Part shown: piece after piece, positions 1 through 9,581 of the stretch
How the letters are laid out: each line of letters begins with the position of its first letter
How positions within the stretch are numbered: the first letter of the stretch is position 1
NCBI RefSeq assembly: GCF_028993555.1
Contig: NZ_CP118610.1
Location: 1,364,001 to 1,428,000, forward strand
From: Ensifer adhaerens
GTDB lineage: Bacteria > Pseudomonadota > Alphaproteobacteria > Rhizobiales > Rhizobiaceae
Reading direction: 5' to 3'
Length of the DNA: 64,000 nt
Made by a program: the position numbers and the translations under genes
The notes under the pieces: generated by a model
Told to the model about the DNA's origin: nothing
The model's database searches: none
Seen by the model: only the letters and a program-made list of their open reading frames with translations

Positions 1-2
1 GC

Positions 3-182
3 GACCTGCCGGGTATCGAGGAGTTGAAGGGGGCAGGGCTGCTTTCCGGCCGCGTGCCGTCCAATCTCAATATTCCCGTTCCGGTAGGTGAAGACGAGCT
101 TGCCGAGAACGAAGACCCCATCACCCAGCTCGACCTTGAGGAATTGGGGCTCTTGACACCGAAGGGCGAAGAAGCCGATTAA
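3..182 (+). CDS. scpB: ScpB, C-terminal end (segregation and condensation protein B), partial
   Basis: The window opens inside this gene; 59 codons and a TAA remain. The reading frame starts DLPGIEELKGAGLLSG, which matches the conserved C-terminal part of ScpB, where a DLPG...ELKAAGLL segment closes the second winged-helix domain. After it comes an acidic tail ending in EEAD. ScpB works with ScpA and Smc in chromosome condensation in the cytoplasm. Only the tail is visible, so the call rests on this short motif and on its place upstream of tatABC, an arrangement familiar from rhizobial chromosomes. Confidence 0.75.
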   Translation, partial: DLPGIEELKGAGLLSGRVPSNLNIPVPVGEDELAENEDPITQLDLEELGLLTPKGEEAD

Positions 183-257
183 AACCTGAATGGGGATATC
201 GGCTTTCCCCGGCGCCGGCCGTTCAGCGGGCGCGACTGGTGTCAAGGAATGCAAAGC

Positions 258-1367
258 ATGGTTTCAGATCCGCAGGACGCTCCCGTCATGACAACGCGAC
301 GGACGGCGGGCGTATCCTTCGCGGCGAGCCTGTCCTTCGAAGATATTCATCACAGCTACCACGCCAAGGAAACGATCAAGGGCGTCAGCCTGGCGGCCAA
401 GGCCGGTGAGGTCCTCTGCTTGCTCGGCCCTTCGGGCTCCGGAAAAACCACCTTGTTGCGTATCGCCGCAGGCATCGAGAAGCAGAGCGCGGGACGCCTT
501 CTGCTCAATGGCCAGGAGATTTCCGGTCCCTCGGTCTTCCTGCCGCCCGAAAAGCGCGGCGTCGGCCTGATGTTCCAGGATTTTGCGCTGTTCCCGCATA
601 TGTCCATTCGCGACAACGTCCGCTTCGGCCTCACGGCGCTGCCAAAGAAGGAAGCCTTGAACCAGGCGGACGCAGCGCTCGAGCGTGTGGGGCTCTCCCA
701 TTACGCCGACCAGTATCCACACGTCCTTTCCGGCGGCGAGCAGCAACGTGTGGCGCTCGCCCGTGCGCTTGCGCCGCGTCCAGCCGTGCTCCTGATGGAC
801 GAACCGTTTTCCGGGCTCGACTCGCGTCTGAAGGATTCGATCCGCGCCGATACGCTCGCCATTCTCAGAGAGACCCGGGCAACCGCGATCGTCGTCACCC
901 ATGATGCGGAAGAAGCGATGCGGATGGCCGACCGGATTGCGCTGCTGCAAGACGGACGGTTGGTTCAGGTTGGTACGGCGGACGAACTTTATCGTCATCC
1001 GAGAAACCTCTTTGCAGCCGGTTTCTTCTCTGAAATCAACGTGTTCAACGCCCAGGTTCGCGACGGCCGCGTCGATACGCCGGTTGGTACCGTTGCGGCC
1101 GGGCGCCACAACGAAGGGGACCGCGTTTCGGTCGCGGTCAGGCTTTCCGGCGTGCGTGTCGGCGAGGAGGGCGATATTCCCGCGCGTATCCTCTCGCGTC
1201 GCTTCATCGGTGTCGTGGAATTGCTGGAGCTGGCCGTCCCGCGTTGCGAGGATGTGGTTCGAGCGCGCATCCGTGCGGACCAATTGCCGCAAGGATTGCG
1301 CGATGTAATGCTTTCAGTTAACGAGCGGGATATATTACTGTTTGAAAAAGATGGTTCTGCATCTTAG
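258..1367 (+). CDS. ABC transporter ATP-binding protein (MalK/FbpC-like, with C-terminal TOBE-like region)
   Basis: A 369-residue nucleotide-binding subunit. Visible motifs are Walker A GPSGSGKTT (about 57-65), the Q-loop in LMFQDFALFP (Q107), signature LSGGEQQR (157-164), Walker B VLLMDEP (177-183) and the switch histidine in VVTHD (H215). About 120 residues follow that resemble a TOBE regulatory domain. The PPEKRGVG segment before the Q-loop is typical of importers for iron(III), polyamines or sugars. No permease or binding protein lies beside it, so the substrate is unknown and the protein would have to serve distant membrane subunits. I chose the ATG at 258 because AAGGA lies nine bases upstream; ATG at 249 or 288 is possible. 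Confidence 0.8.
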   Translation: MVSDPQDAPVMTTRRTAGVSFAASLSFEDIHHSYHAKETIKGVSLAAKAGEVLCLLGPSGSGKTTLLRIAAGIEKQSAGRLLLNGQEISGPSVFLPPEKRGVGLMFQDFALFPHMSIRDNVRFGLTALPKKEALNQADAALERVGLSHYADQYPHVLSGGEQQRVALARALAPRPAVLLMDEPFSGLDSRLKDSIRADTLAILRETRATAIVVTHDAEEAMRMADRIALLQDGRLVQVGTADELYRHPRNLFAAGFFSEINVFNAQVRDGRVDTPVGTVAAGRHNEGDRVSVAVRLSGVRVGEEGDIPARILSRRFIGVVELLELAVPRCEDVVRARIRADQLPQGLRDVMLSVNERDILLFEKDGSAS

Positions 1368-1458
1368 GCTCTGTCGCCAAGAACGGCGCGTTTAGCGCGC
1401 GCCTGAAAATTGACATGTGATAGAGCCTATATCGGGGAAGGCTCAGAGGAGTAAGAGC

Positions 1459-1665
1459 ATGGGTTCCTTTAGCATTTGGCACTGGCTGATCGTTTTGGTC
1501 GTGGTGCTGCTCTTGTTCGGTCGTGGCAAGATTCCCGAACTGATGGGCGATGTTGCGAAAGGCATAAAGAACTTCAAGAAGGGTATGAGCGACGAGGAAG
1601 CAGGCGCGACCGACAAGACGCTCGACAGCAAGACCGTTGACCACAAGTCTGACGAAGTTCGCTAA
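1459..1665 (+). CDS. tatA: Twin-arginine translocase subunit TatA
   Basis: A 68-residue protein with the TatA layout: a short periplasmic N-terminus (MGSFSIWHW), one transmembrane helix (about residues 9-21), the FGRGKIPEL hinge, an amphipathic helix with GIKNFKKGM, and a short polar tail. TatA oligomers form the pathway for folded, often cofactor-bearing, proteins across the inner membrane. Start ATG 1459 has AGGAG eight bases upstream. A longer in-frame ORF from 1417 would add a non-TatA extension and is not preferred. It opens the tatABC operon. Confidence 0.95.
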   Translation: MGSFSIWHWLIVLVVVLLLFGRGKIPELMGDVAKGIKNFKKGMSDEEAGATDKTLDSKTVDHKSDEVR

Positions 1666-1739
1666 CGGTCTGGCGTCGATGGAACCGGTCCGGTATCGGT
1701 ATCGGACCAGTTCCTTCACGGGTTTGCAGGACATTTCGA

Positions 1740-2429
1740 ATGCTTGATATCGGCTGGACCGAGCTTGTCGTCATCGCCATCGTTTTGATTGTCGTTGTCG
1801 GGCCGAAAGATCTTCCGCCTATGCTGCGTGCTTTCGGCCGCATGACGGCGAAGATGCGAGGCATGGCCTCGGAGTTTCGCCAGCAGTTCGATGAAGCGTT
1901 GCGCGAAGCGGACCTCGACGAGGTTCGCAAGACGATCAGCGATGCGCAAAGTCTCAACCCGGCCAATGCGCTCCGGGATGCGATGAATCCGCTTCGCCAG
2001 ATCGGCAACGATATCAAATCGGACCTGCAGAAGGCTGCGACGCCCGATAAGCCGGCCGCAACGGGCACGACGGATCTCGCGACTGCGGAGCCGGTCACGG
2101 CCGCTCCGGTGGCTGCGGCCGAAACAAAGCCCGCAGATTCGGTCGCCGCTGCGGCCGTAGGCTCTGCCACTCGCCAGCTGGAGCGCGCCGAAGTTGCCGT
2201 CCCGGCTGAAAGGCCCAAGCGGGCGCCGAAGGCGAAGGCCGATCCGGCACCGGCGGCAAAGCCGGCGGTGAAGAAAGCCGCAGCGCCCAAGGCGACGGCA
2301 CCCAATACTTCGGCAAAGGCACCCGCGAAGGCGGTGGCCGAGAAGAAGTCGTCGAAGCCCGCTTCAGCCGAGCCGGCTACCAAGACGTCCAAGCCGCGCG
2401 CCAGCACGCGCAAGAAAGGTGAAGCATGA
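1740..2429 (+). CDS. tatB: Sec-independent protein translocase TatB
   Basis: A 229-residue protein beginning MLDIGWTELVVIAIV, the usual TatB start, with one N-terminal membrane helix, the GPKDLP hinge and an amphipathic helix (about 30-75). Residues from about 95 onward are a long low-complexity tail rich in Ala, Lys and Pro, as in other alphaproteobacterial TatB proteins. TatB pairs with TatC to receive twin-arginine signal peptides. It lies 74 bases after tatA, and its stop overlaps the tatC start (ATGA), which points to translational coupling. Confidence 0.95.
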   Translation: MLDIGWTELVVIAIVLIVVVGPKDLPPMLRAFGRMTAKMRGMASEFRQQFDEALREADLDEVRKTISDAQSLNPANALRDAMNPLRQIGNDIKSDLQKAATPDKPAATGTTDLATAEPVTAAPVAAAETKPADSVAAAAVGSATRQLERAEVAVPAERPKRAPKAKADPAPAAKPAVKKAAAPKATAPNTSAKAPAKAVAEKKSSKPASAEPATKTSKPRASTRKKGEA

Positions 2430-3268
2430 GCGGCGATATCGAGGACCGGCCGCAGCCGCTGATCGAGCATCTGATCGAATTGCGCAAGCGCCTGATGTGG
2501 GCCATCGGCGCGTTCTTCATTGCGTTCCTCGTCTGCTTCTACTTTGCCAAGGGTCTCTTCAACCTCCTGGTACTGCCGTTCAAATGGGCAGTGGGCTGGG
2601 CTGGTCTCAACCATCGCAATGTCGAACTGATCTATACGGCTCCCCAGGAGTTCTTCTTCACGCAGATCAAGGTGGCGATGTTCGGCGCGCTGGTCATCGC
2701 CTTTCCGGTGATTGCCGCGCAGATCTACAAGTTCGTGGCTCCAGGCCTCTACAAGAACGAGCGAGCCGCCTTCCTGCCATTCCTCATTGCCTCGCCGCTC
2801 CTGTTTCTGCTCGGCGGCGCCCTGGTCTATTTCTTCTTCACGCCGATGGTGATGTGGTTCTTCCTGGCGATGGAGCAGGGCGGTGGCGAGGGCCAGGTGG
2901 CCATTCAACTTCTGCCGAAGGTCTCGGAATATCTGAGCTTGATCATGTCGCTGGTCTTCGCCTTCGGCCTTGTCTTCCAGCTTCCCGTCATCACCACGCT
3001 TCTCGCCCGCGTCGGCTTCGTCACCTCGCAGGGCCTTGCGGAGAAACGCAAGTACGCGATCGTGATCGCCTTCATCGTGGCAGCGGTGCTGACGCCGCCT
3101 GATCCGGTTTCCCAGATCGGCCTTGCACTACCAGCCATCCTTCTCTACGAAATTTCGATCTATACGGCGCGACTCGTCGAAAGACAGCGGGCAGCAGACG
3201 CGCTCAAGAGCGAGGCTGCCGAGTCGCAGGAAGGAACTTCCGGAGAGGTCGGTCCCGCCAAGGGCTGA
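2426..3268 (+). CDS. tatC: Twin-arginine translocase subunit TatC
   Basis: A 280-residue polytopic membrane protein with about six hydrophobic segments. Near the N-terminus, PLIEHLIELRKRLM matches the conserved cytoplasmic TatC segment that contacts signal peptides. The APQEFFFTQIKVA and PGLYKNERAAF motifs are also characteristic, the latter being the conserved region after TM2. TatC is the receptor core of the Tat translocase. The start overlaps the tatB stop by four bases. The polar C-terminal tail after the last helix is longer than in the Escherichia coli protein. Confidence 0.96.
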   Translation: MSGDIEDRPQPLIEHLIELRKRLMWAIGAFFIAFLVCFYFAKGLFNLLVLPFKWAVGWAGLNHRNVELIYTAPQEFFFTQIKVAMFGALVIAFPVIAAQIYKFVAPGLYKNERAAFLPFLIASPLLFLLGGALVYFFFTPMVMWFFLAMEQGGGEGQVAIQLLPKVSEYLSLIMSLVFAFGLVFQLPVITTLLARVGFVTSQGLAEKRKYAIVIAFIVAAVLTPPDPVSQIGLALPAILLYEISIYTARLVERQRAADALKSEAAESQEGTSGEVGPAKG

Positions 3269-3314
3269 GCATTCGAGATTTCGCGCCGTGACTTGACCAA
3301 CGCGTGGAACGACA

Positions 3315-4598
3315 ATGCTTGATATCAAATGGATCCGTGAGAATGCCGAGATGCTGGACGCCGCCCTGGCGAAGCGGGGCGCGGAGCCTTTGTCGGCATC
3401 GCTGATCGCCCTCGACGAACGCCGCCGCACGATCCTCCAGTCGCTGCAGGACATGCAGTCGCGCCGCAATGCCGCCTCGAAGGATATCGGTGCGGCCATG
3501 GCACAGAAAAACGCCGAGCTTGCCGAAAAGCTGAAGGCCGAGGTGGCCGATCTCAAGAATGCCATGCCGGCGCTTGAGGAAGACAGCCGCAAGGTGGAAG
3601 CCGAGCTCAACGATGCGCTCTCCCGCATTCCGAACATCCCGCTCGAGGATGTTCCGGTCGGCGAGGATGAGACCGGCAACGTCGTCAAGCGTGTGGTTGG
3701 CAACAAGCCGACCTGGAACCACCAGCCGCGCGAGCACTTCGAAATCGGCGAGGCGCTCGGCCTCATGGATTTCGAAGGGGCTGCCCGCATTTCCGGATCG
3801 CGGTTCACGATCCTCAAGGGACAGTTGGCGCGGCTCGAGCGTGCGCTCGGCCAGTTCATGCTCGACCTGCACACTCAGGAGCACGGCTACACCGAAGTGC
3901 AACCGCCGCTCCTCGTGCGCGACGATGCGATGTACGGTACGGGACAGCTGCCGAAATTTTCAGAGGATCTGTTCCGCACGACGGACGGCCGCTGGCTGAT
4001 CCCGACTGCGGAAGTGCCGCTCACCAACATCGTTCGCGAGCAGATCCTCGAAGGCGAAAAGCTGCCGTTGCGCTTCACTGCGTTGACGCCGTCCTTCCGC
4101 TCGGAGGCCGGTTCGGCCGGTCGCGACACCCGGGGCATGCTGCGCCAGCACCAGTTCAACAAGGTCGAGCTGGTCTCGATCACCGATGCCGAAACCTCGG
4201 TCGACGAGCACGAGCGCATGACGGCTTGTGCGGAAGAGGTGCTGAAGCGCCTCGGCCTGCACTACCGTGTGATGACGCTCTGCACCGGCGACATGGGCTT
4301 TGGCGCCCGCAAGACCTATGATCTGGAAGTGTGGTTGCCCGGACAGGATACCTACCGCGAGATCTCGTCCTGCTCGGTCTGCGGCGATTTCCAGGCGCGC
4401 CGGATGAACGCGCGCTATCGCACCAAGGAAGACAAGGGTACGCGCTTCGTTCACTCGTTGAACGGTTCCGGTGTCGCCGTCGGGCGCGCGCTGATCGCCG
4501 TCATTGAAAACTATCTGAACGACGACGGCTCGGTATCGGTGCCGGATGTGCTTGTGCCCTACATGGGCGGCCAGACACGCATCGAGAAAGCCGTCTGA
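3315..4598 (+). CDS. serS: Seryl-tRNA synthetase
   Basis: A 427-residue class II aminoacyl-tRNA synthetase. Residues about 1-110 form the long antiparallel coiled-coil arm that grips the extra arm of tRNA-Ser. The catalytic core follows with class II motif 2 around [14 protein letters not shown] and motif 3 near the C-terminus ([17 protein letters not shown]). It charges tRNA-Ser, and tRNA-Sec where present, in the cytoplasm. Length and start ([10 protein letters not shown]) are those usual for bacterial SerRS. It lies 46 bases after tatC, with surE downstream, and may belong to the same transcription unit. Confidence 0.97.
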   Translation: MLDIKWIRENAEMLDAALAKRGAEPLSASLIALDERRRTILQSLQDMQSRRNAASKDIGAAMAQKNAELAEKLKAEVADLKNAMPALEEDSRKVEAELNDALSRIPNIPLEDVPVGEDETGNVVKRVVGNKPTWNHQPREHFEIGEALGLMDFEGAARISGSRFTILKGQLARLERALGQFMLDLHTQEHGYTEVQPPLLVRDDAMYGTGQLPKFSEDLFRTTDGRWLIPTAEVPLTNIVREQILEGEKLPLRFTALTPSFRSEAGSAGRDTRGMLRQHQFNKVELVSITDAETSVDEHERMTACAEEVLKRLGLHYRVMTLCTGDMGFGARKTYDLEVWLPGQDTYREISSCSVCGDFQARRMNARYRTKEDKGTRFVHSLNGSGVAVGRALIAVIENYLNDDGSVSVPDVLVPYMGGQTRIEKAV

Positions 4599-4625
4599 GC
4601 GGACGTCAAGGGAAGGACGGCAACC

Positions 4626-5393
4626 ATGCGGATCCTGCTGACAAACGATGACGGCATTCATGCTGAAGGTCTCGCTGTGCTCGAAAGGGTGGCCAGGACA
4701 ATCTCGGACGATGTCTGGGTCGTGGCGCCCGAAGCGGATCAGAGCGGTTTGGCGCATTCGCTGACGCTGTCGGAACCCCTGCGGCTCCGGCAGATCGCGG
4801 AGAAACGCTTTGCCCTCCGCGGCACGCCGACGGATTGCGTCATTATGGCCGTTCGCAAGGTGCTGGATCGCAAGCCTGATCTTGTGCTCTCCGGCGTCAA
4901 CATCGGTGCCAACATGGCCGATGACGTGACCTATTCCGGCACCGTGGCGGGCGCCATCGAGGGCACGTTGCAGGGCATTCGCTCCATCGCGCTCAGCCAG
5001 GCCTATCACCACGCCGTCGGCAAGGCCGTGCCTTGGGATGTGGTAGAGACGCACGCGCCGGGCCTGATCCGTAAAATGATGGCCGTGGACCTGCCAGACG
5101 GCACGCTCCTCAACGTCAATTTCCCGAATTGCTCGGCCGACACGGTTGCCGGTGTCGAGGTAACGTCGCAAGGCAAGCTCGATTTCGGCCTGTCGATCGA
5201 CGAGCGTACGGACGGCCGTGGCTTTCCCTACTTCTGGCTGCGCTTCGGCGAGCGACTCGGCGACTTCCGCGCCGGGACCGACATTCATGCGCTGCGCGAG
5301 AATCACATCTCGGTGACGCCGCTCAAGCTCGACTTGACGGACTATAGCGTCCAGGACCGTCTTATGCGGGCATTGAACGAAGGGGCTCATTGA
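4626..5393 (+). CDS. surE: 5'/3'-nucleotidase SurE
   Basis: A 255-residue SurE-family phosphatase. The N-terminus [16 protein letters not shown] contains the metal-binding Asp pair in the NDDG motif. The [13 protein letters not shown] loop and [12 protein letters not shown] segment are also conserved parts of the active site. SurE dephosphorylates nucleoside monophosphates and is linked to stationary-phase survival. It ends exactly one base before the pcm start, and the surE-pcm pair is a widely conserved operon for stress survival and repair. Confidence 0.96.
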   Translation: MRILLTNDDGIHAEGLAVLERVARTISDDVWVVAPEADQSGLAHSLTLSEPLRLRQIAEKRFALRGTPTDCVIMAVRKVLDRKPDLVLSGVNIGANMADDVTYSGTVAGAIEGTLQGIRSIALSQAYHHAVGKAVPWDVVETHAPGLIRKMMAVDLPDGTLLNVNFPNCSADTVAGVEVTSQGKLDFGLSIDERTDGRGFPYFWLRFGERLGDFRAGTDIHALRENHISVTPLKLDLTDYSVQDRLMRALNEGAH

Positions 5394-6047
5394 TTGAGCG
5401 TGCGCGTTTCGGAACAGGAAGGCTTTGCCAAGATGGTGCTGCGGCTGCGCGCCGCCGGCATTACCAATCATGACCTCCTCAAGGCGGTCGAACAGACCTC
5501 GCGTGGCCAATTTGCGCCGCCGCAATATCAGGCCGAGGCCTATTCGCAGCGGACCATCCCGCTCGAATGCGGCTCGTTCATGGAAGGTTATGATTTTGCG
5601 GTTCGGCTGTTGCATTGTCTGAACCTGAAGGCAGGACAGCGCGTTCTCGAGGTCGGCACCGGCAGTGGCTTCACCGCGGCTGTGATGGGGCGGGTCGCCG
5701 AGCGTGTCCTGACGATCGACCGCTACCAGACGCTCGTCGGTACGGCCCAGAAAAACCTTGAGAAATCAGGCGTTCGCAACGTCATCGTCCGCCATGCCGA
5801 CGGCAGCGCCGGCGTGCCGGGCGAGGGCACCTTCGACCGCATCCTGATCACCGCTGCCTTCAACAGCCTGCCGCGCATGTTTTCCGATCATCTCGTCTCG
5901 GGCGGAACCTTGGTGGTCCCGATCATGATGAGCGAGACCCATTGCCGGATCGTCAGGGTCAATCGAACCGGAAGCCGCTTCGACCGCGAGGATCTGTTCG
6001 ATGCGCCTTACCTTTCGATCGTGCCGCAGCTCGCATCGTTTCTGTGA
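5394..6047 (+). CDS. pcm: Protein-L-isoaspartate O-methyltransferase
   Basis: A 217-residue SAM-dependent methyltransferase of the PCMT family. Motif I is VLEVGTGSGFTAAV (about residues 83-96), and the preceding PLECGSFMEGYDFAV region corresponds to the substrate-binding segment. The enzyme methylates isoaspartyl residues in aged proteins to start their repair. The likely start is TTG 5394, directly after the surE TGA; GTG 5400 is an alternative. The zero-base spacing implies translation coupled to surE. Confidence 0.93.
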   Translation: MSVRVSEQEGFAKMVLRLRAAGITNHDLLKAVEQTSRGQFAPPQYQAEAYSQRTIPLECGSFMEGYDFAVRLLHCLNLKAGQRVLEVGTGSGFTAAVMGRVAERVLTIDRYQTLVGTAQKNLEKSGVRNVIVRHADGSAGVPGEGTFDRILITAAFNSLPRMFSDHLVSGGTLVVPIMMSETHCRIVRVNRTGSRFDREDLFDAPYLSIVPQLASFL

Positions 6048-6219
6048 GAGGGCCGCTGCTCGCGCCCGTGGTGACGCGTTAAGGAGTCGTTAACCGCCTC
6101 CAGCTTCGCGTAAGCTTCGCGCCATACCCCTCTACTGCACGATAGGTTCCGCCTGTGAGTCGTCGCTCTTGCACGACCGCGGTGTTGCTGCCGGATCGTG
6201 AGATTGACGGAGACGGCAA

Positions 6220-6864
6220 ATGCAGATCGCGAACAGGCTGACGGCCACAGCATCGGGCGACGGGCTGAACAATCTTGCAGGGCGCAGCGCAGGCCAGGCG
6301 AATTCCGCCGGCAAGGACGAACAGGCCGCACAGGCGCTCGCGGCGAGCTTCTTCGACCCTACGCCGCGCATCTCGCTTTCCGCCGATGCTCTGCTCTATC
6401 TCAGCCAGACAAAGAAGGCATCGGACGGACAGCCGGCGCTGAGCCGCGACGAGTGGAACAATCGCTTGTCTCCGCAACTGGCGCTGCGCGAATACCAGGC
6501 CTTCGGCAAATTTCTCGATGCCGGGGACCATGGGGCCTACTACAAGAATTTCATAGACTACTACGACAGCCTTCGTCCCGAAGATAAGGACAGTCTGCGC
6601 TATTTTGGGACGCGCGAGGCCGCAGTCGCCGGTCTGCGGTCGCTTGAATATGAACAGGCAAGTGGTGCCGACGGCGAAGCCACATTCCAGACGCTGGTGA
6701 GTGTGCTGCTAGAAGAAGACAAGACCGCTCAGTCCGAAACCCCGGTCCGTCCCGAGGGGCGCCCGATCTTCGCCTGGGATCTGACAAGCATCAGCTATGA
6801 AGACGAACCAACGGAGCGGCGATCCGTTTCGGAAATCGAGCGCCTCTATTCCGAACTGAGCTAG
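6220..6864 (+). CDS. Hypothetical protein, 214 aa, no recognised domain
   Basis: I do not recognise this family. The protein is soluble, with no signal peptide or membrane segment, and is polar with many Asp, Glu and Ser residues. It starts MQIANRLTATASGDG, and the central part is helical-looking and rich in Tyr and Leu (for example REYQAFGKFLDAGDHGAYYK). The start at 6220 follows GGAGACGGCAA, a fair ribosome binding site. It lies 172 bases after pcm and 164 bases before the LytM-type lipoprotein, on the same strand. Codon use matches the neighbours, so it is probably a real lineage-specific gene. Confidence 0.7.
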   Translation: MQIANRLTATASGDGLNNLAGRSAGQANSAGKDEQAAQALAASFFDPTPRISLSADALLYLSQTKKASDGQPALSRDEWNNRLSPQLALREYQAFGKFLDAGDHGAYYKNFIDYYDSLRPEDKDSLRYFGTREAAVAGLRSLEYEQASGADGEATFQTLVSVLLEEDKTAQSETPVRPEGRPIFAWDLTSISYEDEPTERRSVSEIERLYSELS

Positions 6865-7028
6865 ATTTGCCGTAAGCCAGGCCGGCCGGCGATCTTCGGA
6901 TCGCGGGTCAGACCTATGGTTAGCGTTTCGTCAAATTAGTCCTTTGGTGGTGCTGACCTTAACCGGGCGGTAACTCTAATACGCTTTAATCATCCCACAT
7001 CGAGTTGCGTTCGGAGTGGGTAAGCGTC

Positions 7029-8588
7029 ATGCGTCAGTTTGTATCTCCCGGGGTTGGAAAGTCCACGATCCGCCTGTGCGTGGCGGTCTTGCTAGCAGGC
7101 GCCGCAACGGGCTGCAGTTCGGATGCCAGCCGATTTGACGGCCTGTTCTCCCGGTCGGACAACATCACCACAAATTCGATCCCACGTGACGCGACGCCAG
7201 TGCCGCGTGGTGATGTGGCTGTCGGTCAGATGGCGGCGACGTCTCCGGCAGATTCGCGCAACACGGCTCTCGGTCAGCCTTATCCGACCGCAGGTGCGCA
7301 GGGCGGATATGATCCGGTAAATACCGCTTCCACTCCGGTATCGTCTGCCCGCGGTGCATCGACACCGATCTCCGTCCAGCGCACGACCCTGGCCGATCCG
7401 AGCACGACGACACGTCAGCGCCCCGAAGCGCAGCCGTTCCCCGCCGCTCGTCAGCAGGCAGCAATTGCGACGCAGCAGACGCTCGGGGCTGCTGTCAACG
7501 AAACCGCAAGCAAGAGCGGCTGGACCACGCAGAACGCCCCGACGATCATGGTTCGGCCCGGCGACAACGTCGCGGCTCTCTCCAAGCGTTTCGGCGTTCC
7601 GGAGAAGGAAATTCTGAAGGCCAACGGTCTGCAATCGGCCGCCCAGGTCGAAACCGGCCAGCGCCTGGTGATCCCGACCTTTGGTTCCGTCGGTAGCCCG
7701 GCGAAAGGGGCGGCGACCAACTCGATTGCCGGCCTCGATGGTAGCAAGCGCCAGCCTTCGCCCTTGCCAAACGACCAGCGCGACGTTGCAATCCTGCCGG
7801 GCTCCGCCCAGTCCCGCGAAAAGAACGCTGGCAAGACGGATGTCGTGGCCGGCAAGCCGGCGACGAACGGCGAAGGCAGCAGCGGCGGCACCTACACCGT
7901 CAAGCCAGGCGATTCGCTCAATCGCATTGCCAAGTCGACTGGTGTGTCTGTCGCAGCACTCAAGCAGGCGAACGGCCTGAACGCAGAATCGATCCGCGTC
8001 GGCCAGACGCTGCAGTTGCCGGGCGCAACGGGCGGTGCGGTGGACCAGGTCAAGACCGCATCGGTTCCGAGCAAGAAGACCGAGCAGCCACAGGTTGCCT
8101 CGCTCGAGAAGAACAAGCCGGCGGAATACCAGCCGCCGGCCGCAAAACAGAGCGTTACGGACGTTGCTTCGCTCAAGACGGATGTCGATGAGGACTCGCC
8201 GAAGTCGACCGGGATCAGCAAGTATCGCTGGCCCGTTCGCGGCGCAGTGGTCGCCGGCTACGGCGCCAACGTCGACGGTAACCGCAACGACGGCATCAAC
8301 ATCTCGGTACCCGAGGGTACGCCGATCAAGGCGGCCGAGAACGGCGTCGTCATCTACTCGGGCAGCAGCCTGAAGGAACTCGGCAACGCTGTCCTGGTCC
8401 GTCACGACGACGGCACGGTCACCGTCTACGGCAATGCTTCCGAACTCAAGGTTCAGCGCGGCCAGAAGGTTCAGCGCGGCCAGACGCTCGCTGCTTCCGG
8501 AATGACCGGTCGCGCCAGCCAGCCGCAGGTACACTTCGAGGTGCGCAAGAATGCGACCGCGGTGAACCCGGCGACCTTCCTCGAATAG
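7029..8588 (+). CDS. LytM/M23-domain lipoprotein with two LysM repeats, degenerate active site (NlpD-like)
   Basis: A 519-residue envelope protein. The N-terminus has a lipoprotein signal with a lipobox ending at C29 (GAATGC). Two LysM peptidoglycan-binding repeats follow, starting IMVRPGDNVAAL and YTVKPGDSLNRI, joined by Pro/Ser/Thr-rich linkers. A C-terminal LytM (peptidase M23) domain occupies about the last 125 residues. The zinc ligands expected in M23 enzymes are missing: NDGINI stands where H-x-G-x-D is expected, and QVHFEV where HxH is expected. This fits the NlpD/EnvC/DipM class, which activates amidases during cell division rather than cutting peptidoglycan. ATG 7029 is preferred over TTG 7005 because it gives a compact signal peptide. 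Confidence 0.88.
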   Translation: MRQFVSPGVGKSTIRLCVAVLLAGAATGCSSDASRFDGLFSRSDNITTNSIPRDATPVPRGDVAVGQMAATSPADSRNTALGQPYPTAGAQGGYDPVNTASTPVSSARGASTPISVQRTTLADPSTTTRQRPEAQPFPAARQQAAIATQQTLGAAVNETASKSGWTTQNAPTIMVRPGDNVAALSKRFGVPEKEILKANGLQSAAQVETGQRLVIPTFGSVGSPAKGAATNSIAGLDGSKRQPSPLPNDQRDVAILPGSAQSREKNAGKTDVVAGKPATNGEGSSGGTYTVKPGDSLNRIAKSTGVSVAALKQANGLNAESIRVGQTLQLPGATGGAVDQVKTASVPSKKTEQPQVASLEKNKPAEYQPPAAKQSVTDVASLKTDVDEDSPKSTGISKYRWPVRGAVVAGYGANVDGNRNDGINISVPEGTPIKAAENGVVIYSGSSLKELGNAVLVRHDDGTVTVYGNASELKVQRGQKVQRGQTLAASGMTGRASQPQVHFEVRKNATAVNPATFLE

Positions 8589-8631
8589 TCCGGCCTGTGG
8601 GTCTGACGGATCTAGGAAGCCTGAGAATCAA

Positions 8632-8662
8632 ATACCGCCCGCCGGATTTCGGCGGGCGGTAT
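8632..8662. terminator. Rho-independent terminator, probably bidirectional
   Basis: A perfect 13-bp GC-rich stem (8632-8644 with 8650-8662) around a five-base loop, followed by TTTCTTTG. It lies between the 3' ends of the convergent LytM lipoprotein gene and the AAA ATPase gene. Confidence 0.85.
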
Positions 8663-8711
8663 TTCTTTGTCTAAGGTCGAGCCGATTTAGCCAGCGATCC
8701 GACCGCCAGGC

Positions 8712-9581
8712 CTATGCGTCCAGTCGATGCCGCATGCGTCCGGCAAGATCCTGAATGAACTGCCAGGCGACGCGGCCGGACCTTGCGCCTCGGGTCGTCG
8801 CCCATTCGAGCGCTTCGGCGTGCAGGGTTTCGGCCTCGACCGCGAAGCCGTAGTGCTTCGCATAGCCGTCAATCATGGCAAGATAGTCTTCCTGGCTGCA
8901 CTTGTGGAAGCCGAGCCACAGCCCAAAGCGGTCGGACAATGAGACTTTTTCTTCGACCGCTTCGGAAGGGTTGATGGCGGTCGACTGCTCGTTTTCCATC
9001 ATGTGGCGCGGTAGCAGATGGCGCCGGTTCGATGTCGCATAGAGCAGCACGTTCGCCGGCCGACCTTCGACACCACCGTCAAGTACGGCTTTCAGCGATT
9101 TGTAGGACGTATCGTCATGATCGAAGGACAGGTCGTCGCAGAAGACGATCACCGGCACCGGTGCAGTCTTGAGGATGTCCATGAGGGCGGGCAGGGTGGC
9201 GATGTCCTCTCGATGGACCTCGACCAGCTTGACCGCGACGCCGGTATCGCGGGCAACCTGCGCATGCACGGATTTCACCAGCGAAGACTTGCCCATGCCA
9301 CGGGCGCCCCAAAGGAGCACGTTGTTGGCAGGAAAGCCCTCTGCGAAGCGCAGCGTGTTGTCGAGCAGGATGTCACGGACGTGATCGACGCCGGTAATCA
9401 GGGACAGTTCAATGCGGTTGGGCTTGGCGACCGGTTGCAGGTGATTGGTGGCCGGGGCCCACACGAAACATTCTGCCGCGTTCCAATCGTTGCTCGCTGC
9501 GGCCGGACCGGCCATGCGCTCGATCGCCGCGGAAAGCTTCTGCATTTCCTTGATGAGAACGTCGATCTTTGCTTCCGGCAT
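8712..9581 (-). CDS. DUF815-family AAA ATPase
   Basis: A 289-residue P-loop ATPase of the DUF815 type. Walker A is GARGMGKSS in NNVLLWGARGMGKSSLV, the Walker B-like strand is VIVFCDDLSF, and YATSNRRHLLP is the sensor-1-like segment; ARSGRVAWQF closes the C-terminal lid. The cellular role of this family is poorly defined. The upstream in-frame ORF extends to 9761, but ATG 9581 has GGAGA seven bases before it and starts at the usual MPEAKIDVLI. It is divergent from yajC and convergent with the LytM gene. Confidence 0.85.
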   Translation of the reverse strand: MPEAKIDVLIKEMQKLSAAIERMAGPAAASNDWNAAECFVWAPATNHLQPVAKPNRIELSLITGVDHVRDILLDNTLRFAEGFPANNVLLWGARGMGKSSLVKSVHAQVARDTGVAVKLVEVHREDIATLPALMDILKTAPVPVIVFCDDLSFDHDDTSYKSLKAVLDGGVEGRPANVLLYATSNRRHLLPRHMMENEQSTAINPSEAVEEKVSLSDRFGLWLGFHKCSQEDYLAMIDGYAKHYGFAVEAETLHAEALEWATTRGARSGRVAWQFIQDLAGRMRHRLDA

